The notes: generated from the letters alone by a model not told the origin. A stretch of DNA of 64,000 bases from Bacillus sp. PK3_68 (GCF_003600835.1 NZ_NQYC01000001.1:1364001-1428000); one strand, 5' to 3'. Counted from the stretch's first letter, positions 31,025-39,481 are shown. Program-made: numbers and translations.

Positions 31025-31231
31025 ATGAATTTTAACTTACGCAACGCCGTATTAGCCAATGTATCAGGAAGTTCTCAAGAGCAGCTGGAACATACCATTG
31101 TCGATGCTATTCAGCGCAATGAAGAGAAAATGCTGCCAGGTCTTGGCGTCCTGTTCGAAGTGTTCTGGCAGAATGCCGATGAACAGGAAAAACAGCATAT
31201 GCTGCAGACATTGGAAGCAGGACTGAAATAA
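31025..31231 (+). CDS. sspI: Small acid-soluble spore protein SspI
   Basis: 68 residues, with [15 protein letters not shown] and the [17 protein letters not shown] segment that is nearly identical to B. subtilis SspI. It is a minor SASP made in the forespore under sigma-G. AAAGGAG lies 7 bases before the ATG. Direct evidence that the organism forms spores. Confidence 0.96.
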   Translation: MNFNLRNAVLANVSGSSQEQLEHTIVDAIQRNEEKMLPGLGVLFEVFWQNADEQEKQHMLQTLEAGLK

Positions 31232-31237
31232 AAAAGT

Positions 31238-31270
31238 GAAGTGATCCAAAATTATTTTGGGTCACTTCTT
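31238..31270 (+). terminator. Terminator after sspI
   Basis: GAAGTGATCCAAAAT / ATTTTGGGTCACTTC (one G-T pair) followed by TTTC. Confidence 0.85.
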
Positions 31271-31320
31271 TCATATGACAAGCAAATGAATCTTCTTTTT
31301 ACGAAGGATGTGAGTATATA

Positions 31321-32025
31321 ATGGACTTCTTTCATTCCCAGGAATCCTTAACATCTGTTCAATGGATATTACGGGCAGTGGTTGCTTTTTTCTTTTTATT
31401 ACTTGTTGCTAAACTGATGGGGCGACACTCCATTGCCCAATTAAGAATGCTTGATTTTATTATGGCTTTGTTGCTCGGCAACATTATTGCCCACCCTCTT
31501 TCTGATGAACATTTAGGGATGAAAGGCTCAATGATTACGATTAGTGTTTTAGTCATTCTGTATACAGTCGGTGTCTTCTTAACTTTAAAATGGCATAAGC
31601 TAAGAAATTGGCTTGATCCGGCTCCTTTTGCTCTTATTAATAATGGGAAGATTATTTATAAAAATTTATCTAAATCAAAAATATCCTTGGACTTTTTACT
31701 ATCCCAGTTACGAAAGGAAAAGATTACCGATATACAAAAGGTAGCACTTGCCTTATGGGAGCCAGATGGCAATATTTCTGTATTTTTAGATCCAAAGTAC
31801 CAACCGGTCACCCGATCAGACATGCAGTTGCATCCGTTACCTTTTTCTTTTCCTCATGCCGTTGTTAAAGATGGGAAAATTGATCACTCGGAGCTGAAAA
31901 AAATAGGGAAAGATCCAAACTGGCTTGAAACGAAGCTAAAAAAAGACCAGTGCGTAGCAGTCAATGAGGTGCTATTAGCCACAATTGATCAAAACGAGCA
32001 GTTAAAGGTCCTGCTGTATAAGTAG
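31321..32025 (+). CDS. DUF421/YetF-family membrane protein
   Basis: 234 residues: three N-terminal transmembrane helices (the first LRAVVAFFFLLLVAKLMG), then two soluble YetF-type domains (NNGKIIYKNL, WLETKLKKD). The LMGRHSIAQLRMLDFIMALLLG motif is diagnostic (split: LMGRHSIAQL and LDFIMALLLG). Family members include SpoVAEA and GerABC-linked proteins of spore membranes, and stress proteins such as YetF. Next to sspI a spore role is possible but not shown. Confidence 0.85.
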   Translation: MDFFHSQESLTSVQWILRAVVAFFFLLLVAKLMGRHSIAQLRMLDFIMALLLGNIIAHPLSDEHLGMKGSMITISVLVILYTVGVFLTLKWHKLRNWLDPAPFALINNGKIIYKNLSKSKISLDFLLSQLRKEKITDIQKVALALWEPDGNISVFLDPKYQPVTRSDMQLHPLPFSFPHAVVKDGKIDHSELKKIGKDPNWLETKLKKDQCVAVNEVLLATIDQNEQLKVLLYK

Positions 32026-32179
32026 CCATTCTAAGCATAGAAGTTTGTTCACTTCCTTTATGTAAGAAGCCCCGTCCCCTCTAACAGCCAATTGGCATCT
32101 ATAAGCCGAGGGGCCATTATATAAAACCTTGTTGCATGGAGAAAAGCTGCCTAAGTAATATGGCAGCTTCTTCTAAAAT

Positions 32180-32473
32180 TTATTGATCCCATCCTCCTGA
32201 ATAGTACGGGTATGGCTGTGGATAATACGGATAATAACTCATCGGTCTTGGTCTTGGACGTGGACGAGGTCTTGGATATGGATAATATGGGTATTGATAC
32301 GCATAAGGATACGGTTGTGGATAATATGGATACGGCTGATACGATGGGTATGGCGGATACGGCTGCATATGATATGATTGCTGTCTTTCTTCCTCCAGTT
32401 CCATATCGGTCAATTCCTCTTGTTCAATAAACGGTTCATCTTCAAAATTGTAGTTTTGGAAATGCACAATCAT
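32180..32473 (-). CDS. Pro/Tyr-rich probable spore coat protein
   Basis: 97 residues. Residues 1-33 are acidic (EDEPFIEQEELTDMELEEE), the rest is a run of Y-P-Y, Q-P-Y and R-P-R motifs with about 20 tyrosines and 25 prolines, ending GGWDQ. There is no signal peptide. The Tyr content is like that of coat proteins cross-linked through dityrosine. A perfect sigma-K promoter lies directly upstream (32500-32527), and GGGGGCC precedes the ATG. I do not recognise a named homologue. Confidence 0.75.
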   Translation of the reverse strand: MIVHFQNYNFEDEPFIEQEELTDMELEEERQQSYHMQPYPPYPSYQPYPYYPQPYPYAYQYPYYPYPRPRPRPRPRPMSYYPYYPQPYPYYSGGWDQ

Positions 32474-32499
32474 GGCCCCCTTTATTTGCTTCTGCCCTT

Positions 32500-32527
32500 T
32501 ACCTTATGCTGCCCATCCGTGAGATGT
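32500..32527 (-). promoter_or_regulatory. Sigma-K promoter of the Pro/Tyr-rich gene
   Basis: On the minus strand: AC (32527-32526), 17-base spacer, CATAAGGTA (32508-32500), an exact fit to the B. subtilis sigma-K consensus AC-N16/17-CATANNNTA. The -10 is 27 bases before the ATG. Confidence 0.75.
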
Positions 32528-32626
32528 GTCCGTCCTTTTTAAAAATAGGGTCATCTGCTCATACACTCTTGAAATAAATGGGATATGCTATAATAAGGCA
32601 ACAACTTGCAGGAAAGGTGGATACTT

Positions 32627-33394
32627 ATGAATGCAATTGGTCAAATACCAATCAATATTTCCCTTCTTCACGCTTTGGATAGTTTGGGAGAAAACCTCAT
32701 CATCGCTGACACCGATTACACAATATGCTGGATGAATAAGAAAGCAGCTAGTCTGCTATCCACCATAGCGCCTTTGTATGGTTTATCAGATGCGGAAAAG
32801 ATGATCGGAAAAAAAATGGATGTATTTCACACCCGTCCAGAAACTCAACGGGAGATGATGGAAAAGATGACAGAAAGCCATAGAGCCCGTATTACCATTC
32901 GCGACCGCTATGTTGCGGACATTATCATTACTGCTATTAAAAATGATACTGACGAAATAACCGGATATGTGGTTATCCTTATGGATGTAACAACGAAGGC
33001 GGAAGAAGAAGAAAGAAACGAAAAGCTGATCCAGGCACTATCTGTTCCCATTTTAAAAATATGGGAAAAAACCATTGCTCTCCCTCTTATCGGGGAAATT
33101 GATGCTGTCCGGGCAGACTGGCTTCTCAATTCTGTCCTAAAGGAATGCGCCGCTCACGATATCCAATTTGCTTTAATTGATTTAAGTGGTTTGTATAGTC
33201 ACGGAGAGGAAATCAGGGAACACATACAAAAATTAAACGATTGTCTAAACTTAATTGGAACGCAGTGTATTATCGTTGGCATTACCCCTGAGTTAGCTAT
33301 GTCCATTGGTGAGCTGCATATTCATATCCCCATTTTCAATACAGCACACGCTGGTTTGAACTATGTATTAACCCGGCAGCAATCGGGCATCTAG
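32627..33394 (+). CDS. PAS-STAS protein, RsbR-family paralogue
   Basis: About 255 residues. A PAS domain (residues 12-125, with NLIIADTDYTICWMNKKAA) is joined to a C-terminal STAS domain (residues 145-250) holding ALIDLSGLYSHGEEI and IIVGITPELAMSIGEL. RsbR proteins form the stressosome that controls sigma-B. In RsbRA the STAS loop has a phosphorylated Thr in DTMVA; here that loop reads SHGEEI, with no Thr. So it may be an unphosphorylated variant or serve another output. GGAAAGGTGG precedes the ATG at 32627; a TATAAT hexamer is at 32589. Confidence 0.8.
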   Translation: MNAIGQIPINISLLHALDSLGENLIIADTDYTICWMNKKAASLLSTIAPLYGLSDAEKMIGKKMDVFHTRPETQREMMEKMTESHRARITIRDRYVADIIITAIKNDTDEITGYVVILMDVTTKAEEEERNEKLIQALSVPILKIWEKTIALPLIGEIDAVRADWLLNSVLKECAAHDIQFALIDLSGLYSHGEEIREHIQKLNDCLNLIGTQCIIVGITPELAMSIGELHIHIPIFNTAHAGLNYVLTRQQSGI

Positions 33395-33658
33395 ACTGCC
33401 GGGAAACCCTCGGCAGCCTTCTTCCTCCCTACCAGGAACCGTTTTAAATGTTTATTGCCGCTTGCCGTCCGGGTCGTACATATGAGCATAGAGACCATAC
33501 ACTCATGAATGCTATGTATGTATAAAAAGTTAGATTTTGGGGATCATGAGCACACTGAACAAAATGAATAATAAGATAATGCAGAATGCTCTAATTAATC
33601 CCCATAAAAGTCTGGCTAGCTTAAGAGAAGATTATATAGCTGTTACACTCATTCATAA
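33395..33658. other. Non-coding gap after the PAS-STAS gene
   Basis: A weak GC-rich hairpin (CTGCCGGG / CCTCGGCAG, about 33394-33415) may end the PAS-STAS transcript. TTTGGGGAT and ATCCCCATAAA near 33537 and 33598 form a distant inverted repeat. No gene seen. Confidence 0.4.
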
Positions 33659-33802
33659 TTATTTTTTCGGATAAGCTTTTATTACTTTCTTTCCTTTTTG
33701 ATTTTTAGATGTGGCATTTTTGGGTGAATAATTATTCCAACCGCAGCCACAGCCTGATTTTTTAGCCTTTCGGGCAGATCCATGAAAGTTTCCATATGAC
33801 AT
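33659..33802 (-). CDS. 47-residue basic Gly/Cys protein, probably spore-associated
   Basis: A short frame behind an excellent GAGGTGAGGATT site: MSYGNFHGSARKAKKSG, then CGCGWNNYSPKNATSKNQ and a Lys-rich tail (KGKKVIKAYPKK). It is basic, with two Cys in a CGCG motif and no membrane segment. CATATATATA lies about 24 bases before the start codon, the same stretch that precedes the first CotB-like gene. Its size, composition and place among coat genes suggest a small spore protein, without a recognised family. Confidence 0.55.
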   Translation of the reverse strand: MSYGNFHGSARKAKKSGCGCGWNNYSPKNATSKNQKGKKVIKAYPKK

Positions 33803-34303
33803 AATCCTCACCTCTTTCAATAGAAGGTATCTTATATATATGTTTCTTTGTGTAAGCCGGATTGGATGAATACCAATGAAATTTAAATAAATTTGCTCTA
33901 TACTTTCGCTTTCATCGTTTACGTATCTCTCGATTCGTTATCTTGTTATATTTTCCCCACCCTCTACTATCCACTCAGCATTTATATTTCATTGCGCTTT
34001 CCGCCTTGCAGTTACACAGGTTTTCATCTTTTTCAAAATCACAACAGAGCCTGCACACTTTTAAACGGTCCTTTCAGCAACTTTTCACCTGCTTAAATAC
34101 TAATGTTCAATTATTAGAAAGCATCGGACCGGAGTCTGCCATCTTTATCGCTTTAGAAACTTAAATACCAAGCTAAACGAAGAGAGAAACGGGTCATCTC
34201 AAACGAACGGAAAAGCAATGATTGTTTATTTTTGTCGTAAGATATTTTGTGCATGTTCTTTTAGTTTCTAAGAAGAACTGCTGTAAAAGGTAAATGCTGC
34301 CGC
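33803..34303. other. About 500 bases without a convincing gene
   Basis: Several short frames exist (for example 33893-34096) but they lack ribosome binding sites and have non-coding composition. The region separates the divergent small gene (33802) from the CotB-like gene (34368) and contains their promoters at its ends. Confidence 0.5.
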
Positions 34304-34332
34304 ACCTTCTATTCTTGCAAAACATATATATA
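34304..34332 (+). promoter_or_regulatory. Probable sigma-K promoter of the first CotB-like gene
   Basis: AC (34304-34305), exactly 17 bases, then CATATATATA. The -35 and CATA match; the end of the -10 (TA) is out by one base, so this is a weaker case than those at 32500, 41259 and 44851. Confidence 0.45.
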
Positions 34333-34367
34333 AAGAGAACTTTTCAAATAGGAGGAGAAGAGCAGAA

Positions 34368-34931
34368 ATGAACAGAGAAATATTAAGTTCTTTAGTGGGG
34401 AAAGCTGTGAAAGTAAACCGCGGCGGCCATGATTCCAGAATTGGCATGCTGATGGCAGTGGAAGAAGATTACTTTGTATTACTTACAAAAGAAGACGGCG
34501 TTCTTTATTATAAAGGCCATCATGTGAAGAGTTTGACGGACAACACTAGAAAAGGCATAGATGTAGATTTTGTTATTCCTGAAGATTTTTCTTATATACA
34601 AGGCAAAAATTTTAAAGATATATTGCAAGGCTTAAAATATCACTGGGTAACGATTAATCGTGGAGGACATGAGAAATATCAAGGGGTATTGGATGATATT
34701 AATGACGATTACATCACTGTCGTCTTTCATGAAGAAGTTATTCGTGTAGCTATGTTTCATATCCGCAATATTAGTTATGATCTAAGAATAGAAGAACCGG
34801 GCAAAGAAAATAAAGAAAAAGAAAAAGAAAAAGAAAAAGAAAAAGAAAATAAAGATAAAAACAAAAACGAAGATAAAAATAAAAATGAAGATCAAAATAA
34901 GGATAAACAATCACAGGAGCAAAGCGAGTAG
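34368..34931 (+). CDS. CotB-like spore coat protein 1
   Basis: 187 residues. Two Sm-like beta domains: residues 1-60 (LVGKAVKVNRGGHDSRIGML, VLYYKGHHVKSLT) and 78-145 (KYHWVTINRGGHEKYQGVL). The VNRGG...G.L...YY..HHVKS pattern matches B. subtilis CotB, an outer-coat protein. The tail from residue 148 is low-complexity KEKEKENKDKNKNED. B. subtilis CotB has a longer Ser/Lys/Arg tail that is phosphorylated by CotH; no CotH is visible here. GGAGGAG precedes the ATG. Confidence 0.85.
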   Translation: MNREILSSLVGKAVKVNRGGHDSRIGMLMAVEEDYFVLLTKEDGVLYYKGHHVKSLTDNTRKGIDVDFVIPEDFSYIQGKNFKDILQGLKYHWVTINRGGHEKYQGVLDDINDDYITVVFHEEVIRVAMFHIRNISYDLRIEEPGKENKEKEKEKEKEKENKDKNKNEDKNKNEDQNKDKQSQEQSE

Positions 34932-35075
34932 TCCTCCTTAATGATTTTCAAGCCTAACTGCAAAGGAACCACTTTTGAATAAGTGTAGGTGGACATGGAT
35001 TTTTTACAAGCTTCCATTCATTCAAAGTGGTCCTTGCTATTGAAAAAAGTTAATAACCTGCGAGGAGGGTTAGAA

Positions 35076-36221
35076 ATGTCGAGCCCTTATTTTTCCGATA
35101 CACTTAAATCACTTATAGGCTATTCTATAGGGATTTTTTCTAGTGACGGGACGTTAGTTAAAGGAAGCTTGGTGAATGTAAAAAAAGATTACCTTGTGCT
35201 ACAAAACAAAAAAGGAGAATATTTTTATTACCATCTTAATCAGATTAAATCTATTTCAAAAAACACAAAACACTTGGATAAAAAACCGATACAGGACGAT
35301 TATTTAAACGCGGAAAAGCTACAAGAAATTTTAGAGCATTGTAAGTATAAATGGATCACCATTAATTGCCATAACGATCAACTTGTCAGAGGATACTTAA
35401 GTAAAGTCTTTGAAGATCACATCATTTTGATTAGCTCTGAAGAAAAGATTATTATGCAAACTTCTTACATTTCCAATATTTTTCCGGGCTTCTACGAAGA
35501 TTCCGATTCAACCGCCGCTAATGATTTAAATGAGAAGGAAGCAGCCTCCCCAAACCAAACCGAGTATGTAAATAATATTCAGCAGGAATTTCACGAAGAG
35601 AAACCATATGAAAATCAACTGACGAATCCCGAGACACATTCTAGTCCTTCCCTGCCTAATGAAAGTGGAACACAGCCACAATTCCATGAAGAAAAAATAC
35701 TTGAAAATCAACTGGCGGATTCCGAGACACATTCTAGTCCTTCCCTGCCTAATGAAAGTGAAATGCAGTCACAATTTCATGAAGAAAAAACAATTGAAAA
35801 TCAACTGGCGGATTCCGAGACACATTCTAATCTCTCGTTGCCTAGCGAGAGTGACACACAACTACAACTTCACGAAGATGCGGAGTTTCTATTAACAAGC
35901 CGGCAAGATATACAACAAGCAAAAAATAAAGAAAGACCTGTTGAAAAACAGATGACTTATAATGAAAATAATTCTTTAGAAAAAACACAACAAGATGATC
36001 ATCCAATCGTTGAAAAGACAGCCGAACCGATAGACTACAATCTTTTTGATCAGAAACGCCAATCACGTCCATCCACTGGCAGCGGATCTTTATCTGCCTC
36101 TCATGAATACGAAGAGAAAAATGAGCGGACTGAAAATAATAAAATACTTAACAACGATTCAACGATATCTTCTCATTCAAAGAAGCGTTTCTTCAGAAAA
36201 AAGGAAGCAAGAAAAAGTTAA
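35076..36221 (+). CDS. CotB-like spore coat protein 2 with a repeat tail
   Basis: 381 residues starting at the ATG behind GAGGAGGG (35076); the longer frame back to 34989 has no site. Two CotB-type Sm-like domains lie at residues 1-60 (FSSDGTLVKGSLVNVKKDYL, YYHLNQIKSIS) and 80-135 (KWITINCHNDQLVRGYL). The second domain lacks the usual RGG. Then comes a polar tail with three 31-residue repeats (F-H-E-E-K...E-N-Q-L) and a basic end (KKRFFRKKEARKS). It is 144 bases after CotB-like 1; an inverted repeat occupies that gap. Confidence 0.8.
   Translation: MSSPYFSDTLKSLIGYSIGIFSSDGTLVKGSLVNVKKDYLVLQNKKGEYFYYHLNQIKSISKNTKHLDKKPIQDDYLNAEKLQEILEHCKYKWITINCHNDQLVRGYLSKVFEDHIILISSEEKIIMQTSYISNIFPGFYEDSDSTAANDLNEKEAASPNQTEYVNNIQQEFHEEKPYENQLTNPETHSSPSLPNESGTQPQFHEEKILENQLADSETHSSPSLPNESEMQSQFHEEKTIENQLADSETHSNLSLPSESDTQLQLHEDAEFLLTSRQDIQQAKNKERPVEKQMTYNENNSLEKTQQDDHPIVEKTAEPIDYNLFDQKRQSRPSTGSGSLSASHEYEEKNERTENNKILNNDSTISSHSKKRFFRKKEARKS
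35589..35867 (+). repeat. Three tandem 93-base repeats inside CotB-like 2
   Basis: Units begin at 35589, 35682 and 35775; a fourth partial copy starts at 35868. Each codes for about FHEEKxxENQLADSETHSS plus LPNES. Units 2 and 3 are nearly identical at the DNA level. Copy number could vary between strains. Confidence 0.9.
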
Positions 36222-36238
36222 AAATAAATAGAAGAGAA

Positions 36239-36451
36239 ATGAAATCATCACCTACAGAAGAACAACAAATAGGCAAGCAAACAACATTATTGCCTGCTGG
36301 AAAGGAGAGCCGCGTTCATATAAAGCCTATCCTAACCCCAGAAGAAAGAGACAAGGTACTCGAATCTCAATATTACTCACTCATGAAGCAGGCAGAAAAA
36401 AATTATATGAATTTGAAAAAGAAACGGTTAGCACGAGAAAACCTAAGATAA
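36239..36451 (+). CDS. 70-residue charged protein in the CotB-like cluster
   Basis: Begins 17 bases after CotB-like 2. The sequence is polar, with ILTPEERDKVLESQYYSLMK in the middle and a basic tail (NLKKKRLARENLR). The ribosome binding site is weak (GAAGAGA). Its position in the run of coat genes suggests coexpression. No family recognised; it could be a minor coat component. Confidence 0.55.
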   Translation: MKSSPTEEQQIGKQTTLLPAGKESRVHIKPILTPEERDKVLESQYYSLMKQAEKNYMNLKKKRLARENLR

Positions 36452-36541
36452 AATGAAAATTTTCCTGGAAAAGAGATTTATTGGCTGACTCTTTATACCT
36501 TTAGGACTGTATAGCTTTTAAGCACTTGAGGAGGGCTTTGT

Positions 36542-37213
36542 ATGGAGAAATTCATCAAACACTATGTCGGAGAGCCAATTACTTTGGAGCTTCTTGGGAA
36601 AACAGAATTGTCAGGCACGCTTGTTGATTGGGGCGCTGATATGCTTGTTCTCTTTAAACAAGATGAGTTTTTTTATATTCCTTTTTTTCACATTCGTGAA
36701 ATAGAGCTCTTGTCAAACAAAGAAGCAAGTACATTGGCACAGCCTGATGCAATACCAACACTTGCAGTTACTGAAATGCTGTCATTAGAAAAAATATTGT
36801 TAGCAGCAAAAGGGACGTTTGTTGAAATAGATGTAACAGCGGCTCAGCCGCTTCATGGCCATATTACCAATATACTGGATGACTATATCGTATTTTCCTC
36901 TCCCATTTATCAAACCATGCTCATTCCATTTCAACACATCAAACGACTTACTCCTTATCCAGCGGCCTCTCGTCCTTACGGGTTTAACAGCTCCGTATCT
37001 CCGCTGGCTTCTACTGCTAAACCTTTTGCCACAACCTTTGATAACCAGCTAGAAGATATGATAGGTACATTTGCTACTTGCAATATTGGAGACAAAAAAA
37101 GCATCAGCGGCAAACTCCTTCATAAGGAAGATCACTTTATCAGTTTGCTAACAGTAAAAGAAAAACAGATTCACGTAAATATCCATCATATTAAAACAAT
37201 AACCTGCACATAA
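36542..37213 (+). CDS. CotB-like spore coat protein 3
   Basis: 223 residues with three Sm-like repeats: residues 3-60 (YVGEPITLELLGKTELSGTL, FFYIPFFHIREIEL), about 82-140 (GTFVEIDVTAAQPLHGHI, MLIPFQHIKRLT) and 170-223 (GTFATCNIGDKKSISGKLL, HVNIHHIKTITC). Each ends in the H-I-K/R motif shared with CotB. It has no charged tail and is more divergent than the other two. GAGGAGGG precedes the ATG. Confidence 0.7.
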   Translation: MEKFIKHYVGEPITLELLGKTELSGTLVDWGADMLVLFKQDEFFYIPFFHIREIELLSNKEASTLAQPDAIPTLAVTEMLSLEKILLAAKGTFVEIDVTAAQPLHGHITNILDDYIVFSSPIYQTMLIPFQHIKRLTPYPAASRPYGFNSSVSPLASTAKPFATTFDNQLEDMIGTFATCNIGDKKSISGKLLHKEDHFISLLTVKEKQIHVNIHHIKTITCT

Positions 37214-37345
37214 GGGATTTCGCTGCTTTCGATTAAAGGTGGAAAGAGATTGAGCTTTCTGCTTTTTTCTCTTGGTCTTAGAAACGATGAATCACACCCC
37301 TTCAAAGCCGATTGTCATATAAACAAACTAAAGAATGAAGGGCTA

Positions 37346-38704
37346 CTAAAAGAAGACTATATGCACCCAGTAAAATAATAAAAACAAGGTGACGATCGTT
37401 GTTAACGGGATAACGATTAGTGAGACACTCAGATAATCCTTCCATTGAATTTTAATTTTATTTTCTTTTAAGAGATGCATCCAAATAAGAGAAGCGAGAG
37501 TTCCGATAGGCAATAATAATGATCCTATGTCACTTCCAATTATGTTAGCGAGATAAATGGTTTTTAAAGTAATTGGGTCGAGCCCCATTTCTGTTAAAGT
37601 AATGGTTCCGATCATCAAAGCAGGATGGTTATTAAAGAGGTTAGATAAAATGGATACGATCCCTCCCATAATGAAAGTCGAATAAAACAGTCCTTCATTG
37701 ACAACAGGCTCACAGATTTTCACAAGCATTGCTGTTAAACCAGCGTTGTGCAATCCATATATAATTACATACATCGAGAAAGCAAATATCAGAATGTGCC
37801 ATGGAGTTTTCTTCAAGATATCGAACGGTGTCGTACGCAAGTGATACCATCTCCACAACAACAGGATGACTGAACCGAGTACGGCGACTATTTCAATCGG
37901 AATAGAAAAATAAGAGGCAGCGAATAAGAGACAGCGAATGACAAAGACAAACAACAACAGTTTCATCATAAATTTTGTACGTTTATGTTTGGTCTCAAAT
38001 GAAAGGGTGGTTTTTAAAGGGTGAAAATTTTTTTCAAAAAAGACTTCTTCTATATCATACAAAGAATTCGGTAATTTTTTTGGGAGCTTTTTCCTGAGCA
38101 ATATAAACATCAGCCAAGACATAAACAATAATCCTAGAGTAGCTGGAACAAACATCATAGCTGTATGCATATAAAGTGACATATCTACGATTTTCAAAGC
38201 TATTAAATTCACAATATTGCTTACGCCGATCGGTGCACTTGAAGCTGTGGCAATAAGCGCTCCGCTCAATAGATAAGGAATCTGCTGATGAGGTTTTAAA
38301 CGAAGATTTTTTAAGAGCAATATTAAAATTGGAGTGGTAATCAAAATACTTCCATCGTTGTTAAATAAAAGGGTCATTAAAAAACATAGAAGCTGAATAT
38401 ACCAGTATAACCGATAACCTGAGCCTTTAGCTAAACTTGCAAGTTTTGCAGCTGCCCAGTGAAAGAAGCCGAAGCTTTCTAATATTACAGCCATAACAAT
38501 TGTAGCAATGATGGCGATAGAGGCGCCGCCAATCTTATGAATGATGTCTGTGACATCTTCCCGGGACACCGTCCCCGTCAGTAAAATGATCACCGCACCA
38601 ATGGAAGCTGGCCATGCTTCATTCATCCCTCCAGGCCTCCAAAATATAACTAACATCGTTATGAAAAAGACAAATACCGGAATTGCTATTTCCAAACTCA
38701 TCAT
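37346..38704 (-). CDS. ArsB/SLC13-type permease
   Basis: 452 residues with about 11-12 transmembrane helices and the ArsB signature regions (TLLFNNDGSILITTPILILLL, split FNNDGSILITTP; IATASSAPIGVSNIVNLIAL in part; LFNNHPALMIG; NIIGSDIGSLLLPIGTLASL). ArsB proteins export arsenite or antimonite; related ones move dicarboxylates. No arsR or arsC lies beside it, so the substrate is open. It interrupts the coat cluster on the opposite strand. Confidence 0.8.
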   Translation of the reverse strand: MMSLEIAIPVFVFFITMLVIFWRPGGMNEAWPASIGAVIILLTGTVSREDVTDIIHKIGGASIAIIATIVMAVILESFGFFHWAAAKLASLAKGSGYRLYWYIQLLCFLMTLLFNNDGSILITTPILILLLKNLRLKPHQQIPYLLSGALIATASSAPIGVSNIVNLIALKIVDMSLYMHTAMMFVPATLGLLFMSWLMFILLRKKLPKKLPNSLYDIEEVFFEKNFHPLKTTLSFETKHKRTKFMMKLLLFVFVIRCLLFAASYFSIPIEIVAVLGSVILLLWRWYHLRTTPFDILKKTPWHILIFAFSMYVIIYGLHNAGLTAMLVKICEPVVNEGLFYSTFIMGGIVSILSNLFNNHPALMIGTITLTEMGLDPITLKTIYLANIIGSDIGSLLLPIGTLASLIWMHLLKENKIKIQWKDYLSVSLIVIPLTTIVTLFLLFYWVHIVFF

Positions 38705-38878
38705 TAATTCTTCCTTTTCATTAAAATAAATTCGCCTACAAAGCCCCTCCTTTTTCTCTTACTTTTATCTATATTCCGTTCTATAAAATACGAGCTAGGC
38801 AGTGAACCAGCTTTTTAAATTATGTGTTTGTCTCTATGTTATAAATGCACAAAGTCATTGCTAAATAAAATGGCAAAA

Positions 38879-38907
38879 AAGCAGCTGGGGGAATTCCCCC
38901 GCTGCTT
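38879..38907 (-). terminator. Terminator after the charged coiled-coil gene
   Basis: AAGCAGCGGGGG / CCCCCAGCTGCTT on the minus strand, followed by T-rich sequence. Confidence 0.85.
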
Positions 38908-38953
38908 ACTATTGATTCACCATCCTAAATGAATGCACTTCGTTAAACAATTG

Positions 38954-39232
38954 TTACTTGCACTTGTTGCTAAGGCGGTCCACCTCATTTTCAAGCCGGT
39001 CAATTTGTCTTTGCTGGCGAGCATTTTCTCTTTCTAACTGCTCAATTTCTCTTTGTAAACGCTCTACCTGCCTCTGGAGGTCCCTAATAGCATCTTCTAA
39101 ATCCTCCAGTCTGTTTCTTCCTCGGTCTCGGTCTCTACCTCGGTCTTGATCTCCATTTCTGTCATGCTGCCGATCGTGTTTTTGTTCCTTTTCTTCTTGA
39201 TTCTTATTTTCTTTGTCATGATCTTTTGGCAC
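38954..39232 (-). CDS. Highly charged coiled-coil protein, possibly spore-associated
   Basis: 92 residues. Residues 1-40 are very polar and repetitive (KHDRQHDRNGDQDRGRDRDR). Residues 41-90 form a perfect heptad coiled coil (LQRQVERLQREIEQLEREN), ending SNKCK. It should oligomerise. GTG start behind GGGGAGAGGA. A CATAGCTTA sequence (39262-39254) fits a sigma-K -10, but the -35 is AT rather than AC. Reminiscent of charged coat proteins but no family is assigned. Confidence 0.65.
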   Translation of the reverse strand: MPKDHDKENKNQEEKEQKHDRQHDRNGDQDRGRDRDRGRNRLEDLEDAIRDLQRQVERLQREIEQLERENARQQRQIDRLENEVDRLSNKCK

Positions 39233-39373
39233 ATTCCTCTCCCCTTTCTTTATTAAGCTATGAGAGAGAGGAGAAAAACATTAAACAATTATCCTAGTAC
39301 TAAAAATCCGTTTTCTGTTAGAGTATGGTAGGTCGAAAGTCTACTATAGATGATGACAAGGAGGAATAAACTC

Positions 39374-39481
39374 TTGCTTCAAGTATTACCTATTTCTATT
39401 CAAAGATATAAAAAATTATTTTTCTGCTTTTCATCGCAGAATAAAATGCAGTGCATTGCTGTAACTAGCTATGTTAAATAG
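39374..39481 (+). CDS. Candidate 35-residue peptide
   Basis: A TTG-started frame with a very good AAGGAGG site (39358-39364) nine bases ahead. It codes for LQVLPISIQRYKKLFFCFSS plus QNKMQCIAVTSYVK. No homologue is known to me and there is no promoter evidence. It is antiparallel to its neighbours and could be chance. Confidence 0.25.
   Translation: MLQVLPISIQRYKKLFFCFSSQNKMQCIAVTSYVK

Noticed and set aside
33893-34164. Two overlapping rightward frames in the gap before the first CotB-like gene
   Set aside because: No ribosome binding site, no recognisable protein features.
34804-34918. Lys/Glu/Asn-rich low-complexity end of CotB-like 1 as a possible CRISPR-like or mobile repeat
   Set aside because: It is an in-frame codon repeat (GAA/AAA) at the end of a coat protein, with no spacers or direct-repeat spacing.
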